From contig KV908491.1 of the NCBI GenBank assembly GCA_002005505.1, positions 114,841-142,340 on the forward strand: 27,500 nt of DNA, read 5' to 3'. Each line of letters starts with the position of its first letter. The stretch's first letter is position 1. This document shows, one piece after another, positions 27,466 to 27,500 of this stretch. The notes under the pieces were generated by a model. The model was not told where the DNA came from and did not search any database. It saw nothing but the letters and a program-made list of their open reading frames with translations. The position numbers were made by a program, and so were the translations under genes. This stretch comes from Botryococcus braunii. Its lineage: Eukaryota > Chlorophyta > Trebouxiophyceae.

Positions 27466-27500
27466 CTGGCCCAAAAAAAACCGCCTTTGATTATATCACG

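Overview
The window is nuclear DNA of a eukaryote. It holds a gene split by GT-AG introns, a complete Ty1/copia LTR retrotransposon, a decayed LINE, an intronless eukaryotic-type tRNA-Val gene and many long microsatellites; there are no operons. The best-preserved gene is a plant-type cystathionine beta-lyase, so I lean towards a green alga or another plastid-bearing protist. The species is a guess; only the eukaryotic nature is firm.

Layout. 1-6.2 kb is mostly unassigned sequence with small tandem and inverted repeats; it contains a 434-bp spliced-looking copy of a non-coding transcript unit (3433-3866, + sense). 6.2-7.3 kb is a frameshifted LINE reverse transcriptase on the minus strand. 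7.3-8.4 kb is palindrome-rich and includes a ~470-bp tandem duplication, each copy carrying a (TG)n tract. A tRNA-Val(AAC) lies at 8536-8609. At 9623-10667 (minus sense) two copies of the same transcript unit sit head to tail: the upstream copy has three precise GT-AG introns (123, 86 and 104 nt) and the downstream copy lacks exactly those introns. 12.0-12.45 kb is a composite microsatellite. 12506-13072 may be the 3' exons of a plus-strand gene.

13073-20308 is a full-length, very young copia element. It has two 879-bp LTRs differing at two positions by eye, a 5-bp target duplication AAAGC, a primer-binding site complementary to the anticodon region of initiator tRNA-Met, one uninterrupted gag-pol frame of 1714 codons and a polypurine tract. 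Downstream on the minus strand is a seven-exon cystathionine beta-lyase gene (20501 to about 27465). Its exons join in phase at every boundary and give a complete catalytic domain. Its introns hold most of the microsatellites and minisatellites of the right-hand 7 kb.

How the parts relate. The copia element and the beta-lyase gene are convergent; the element ends 192 bp beyond the lyase stop codon. If the tentative plus-strand gene is real, the element split its last exon three codons before a new stop codon supplied by the LTR. The lyase would make homocysteine from cystathionine in methionine synthesis. All assignments are from reading the sequence; no database search was possible.
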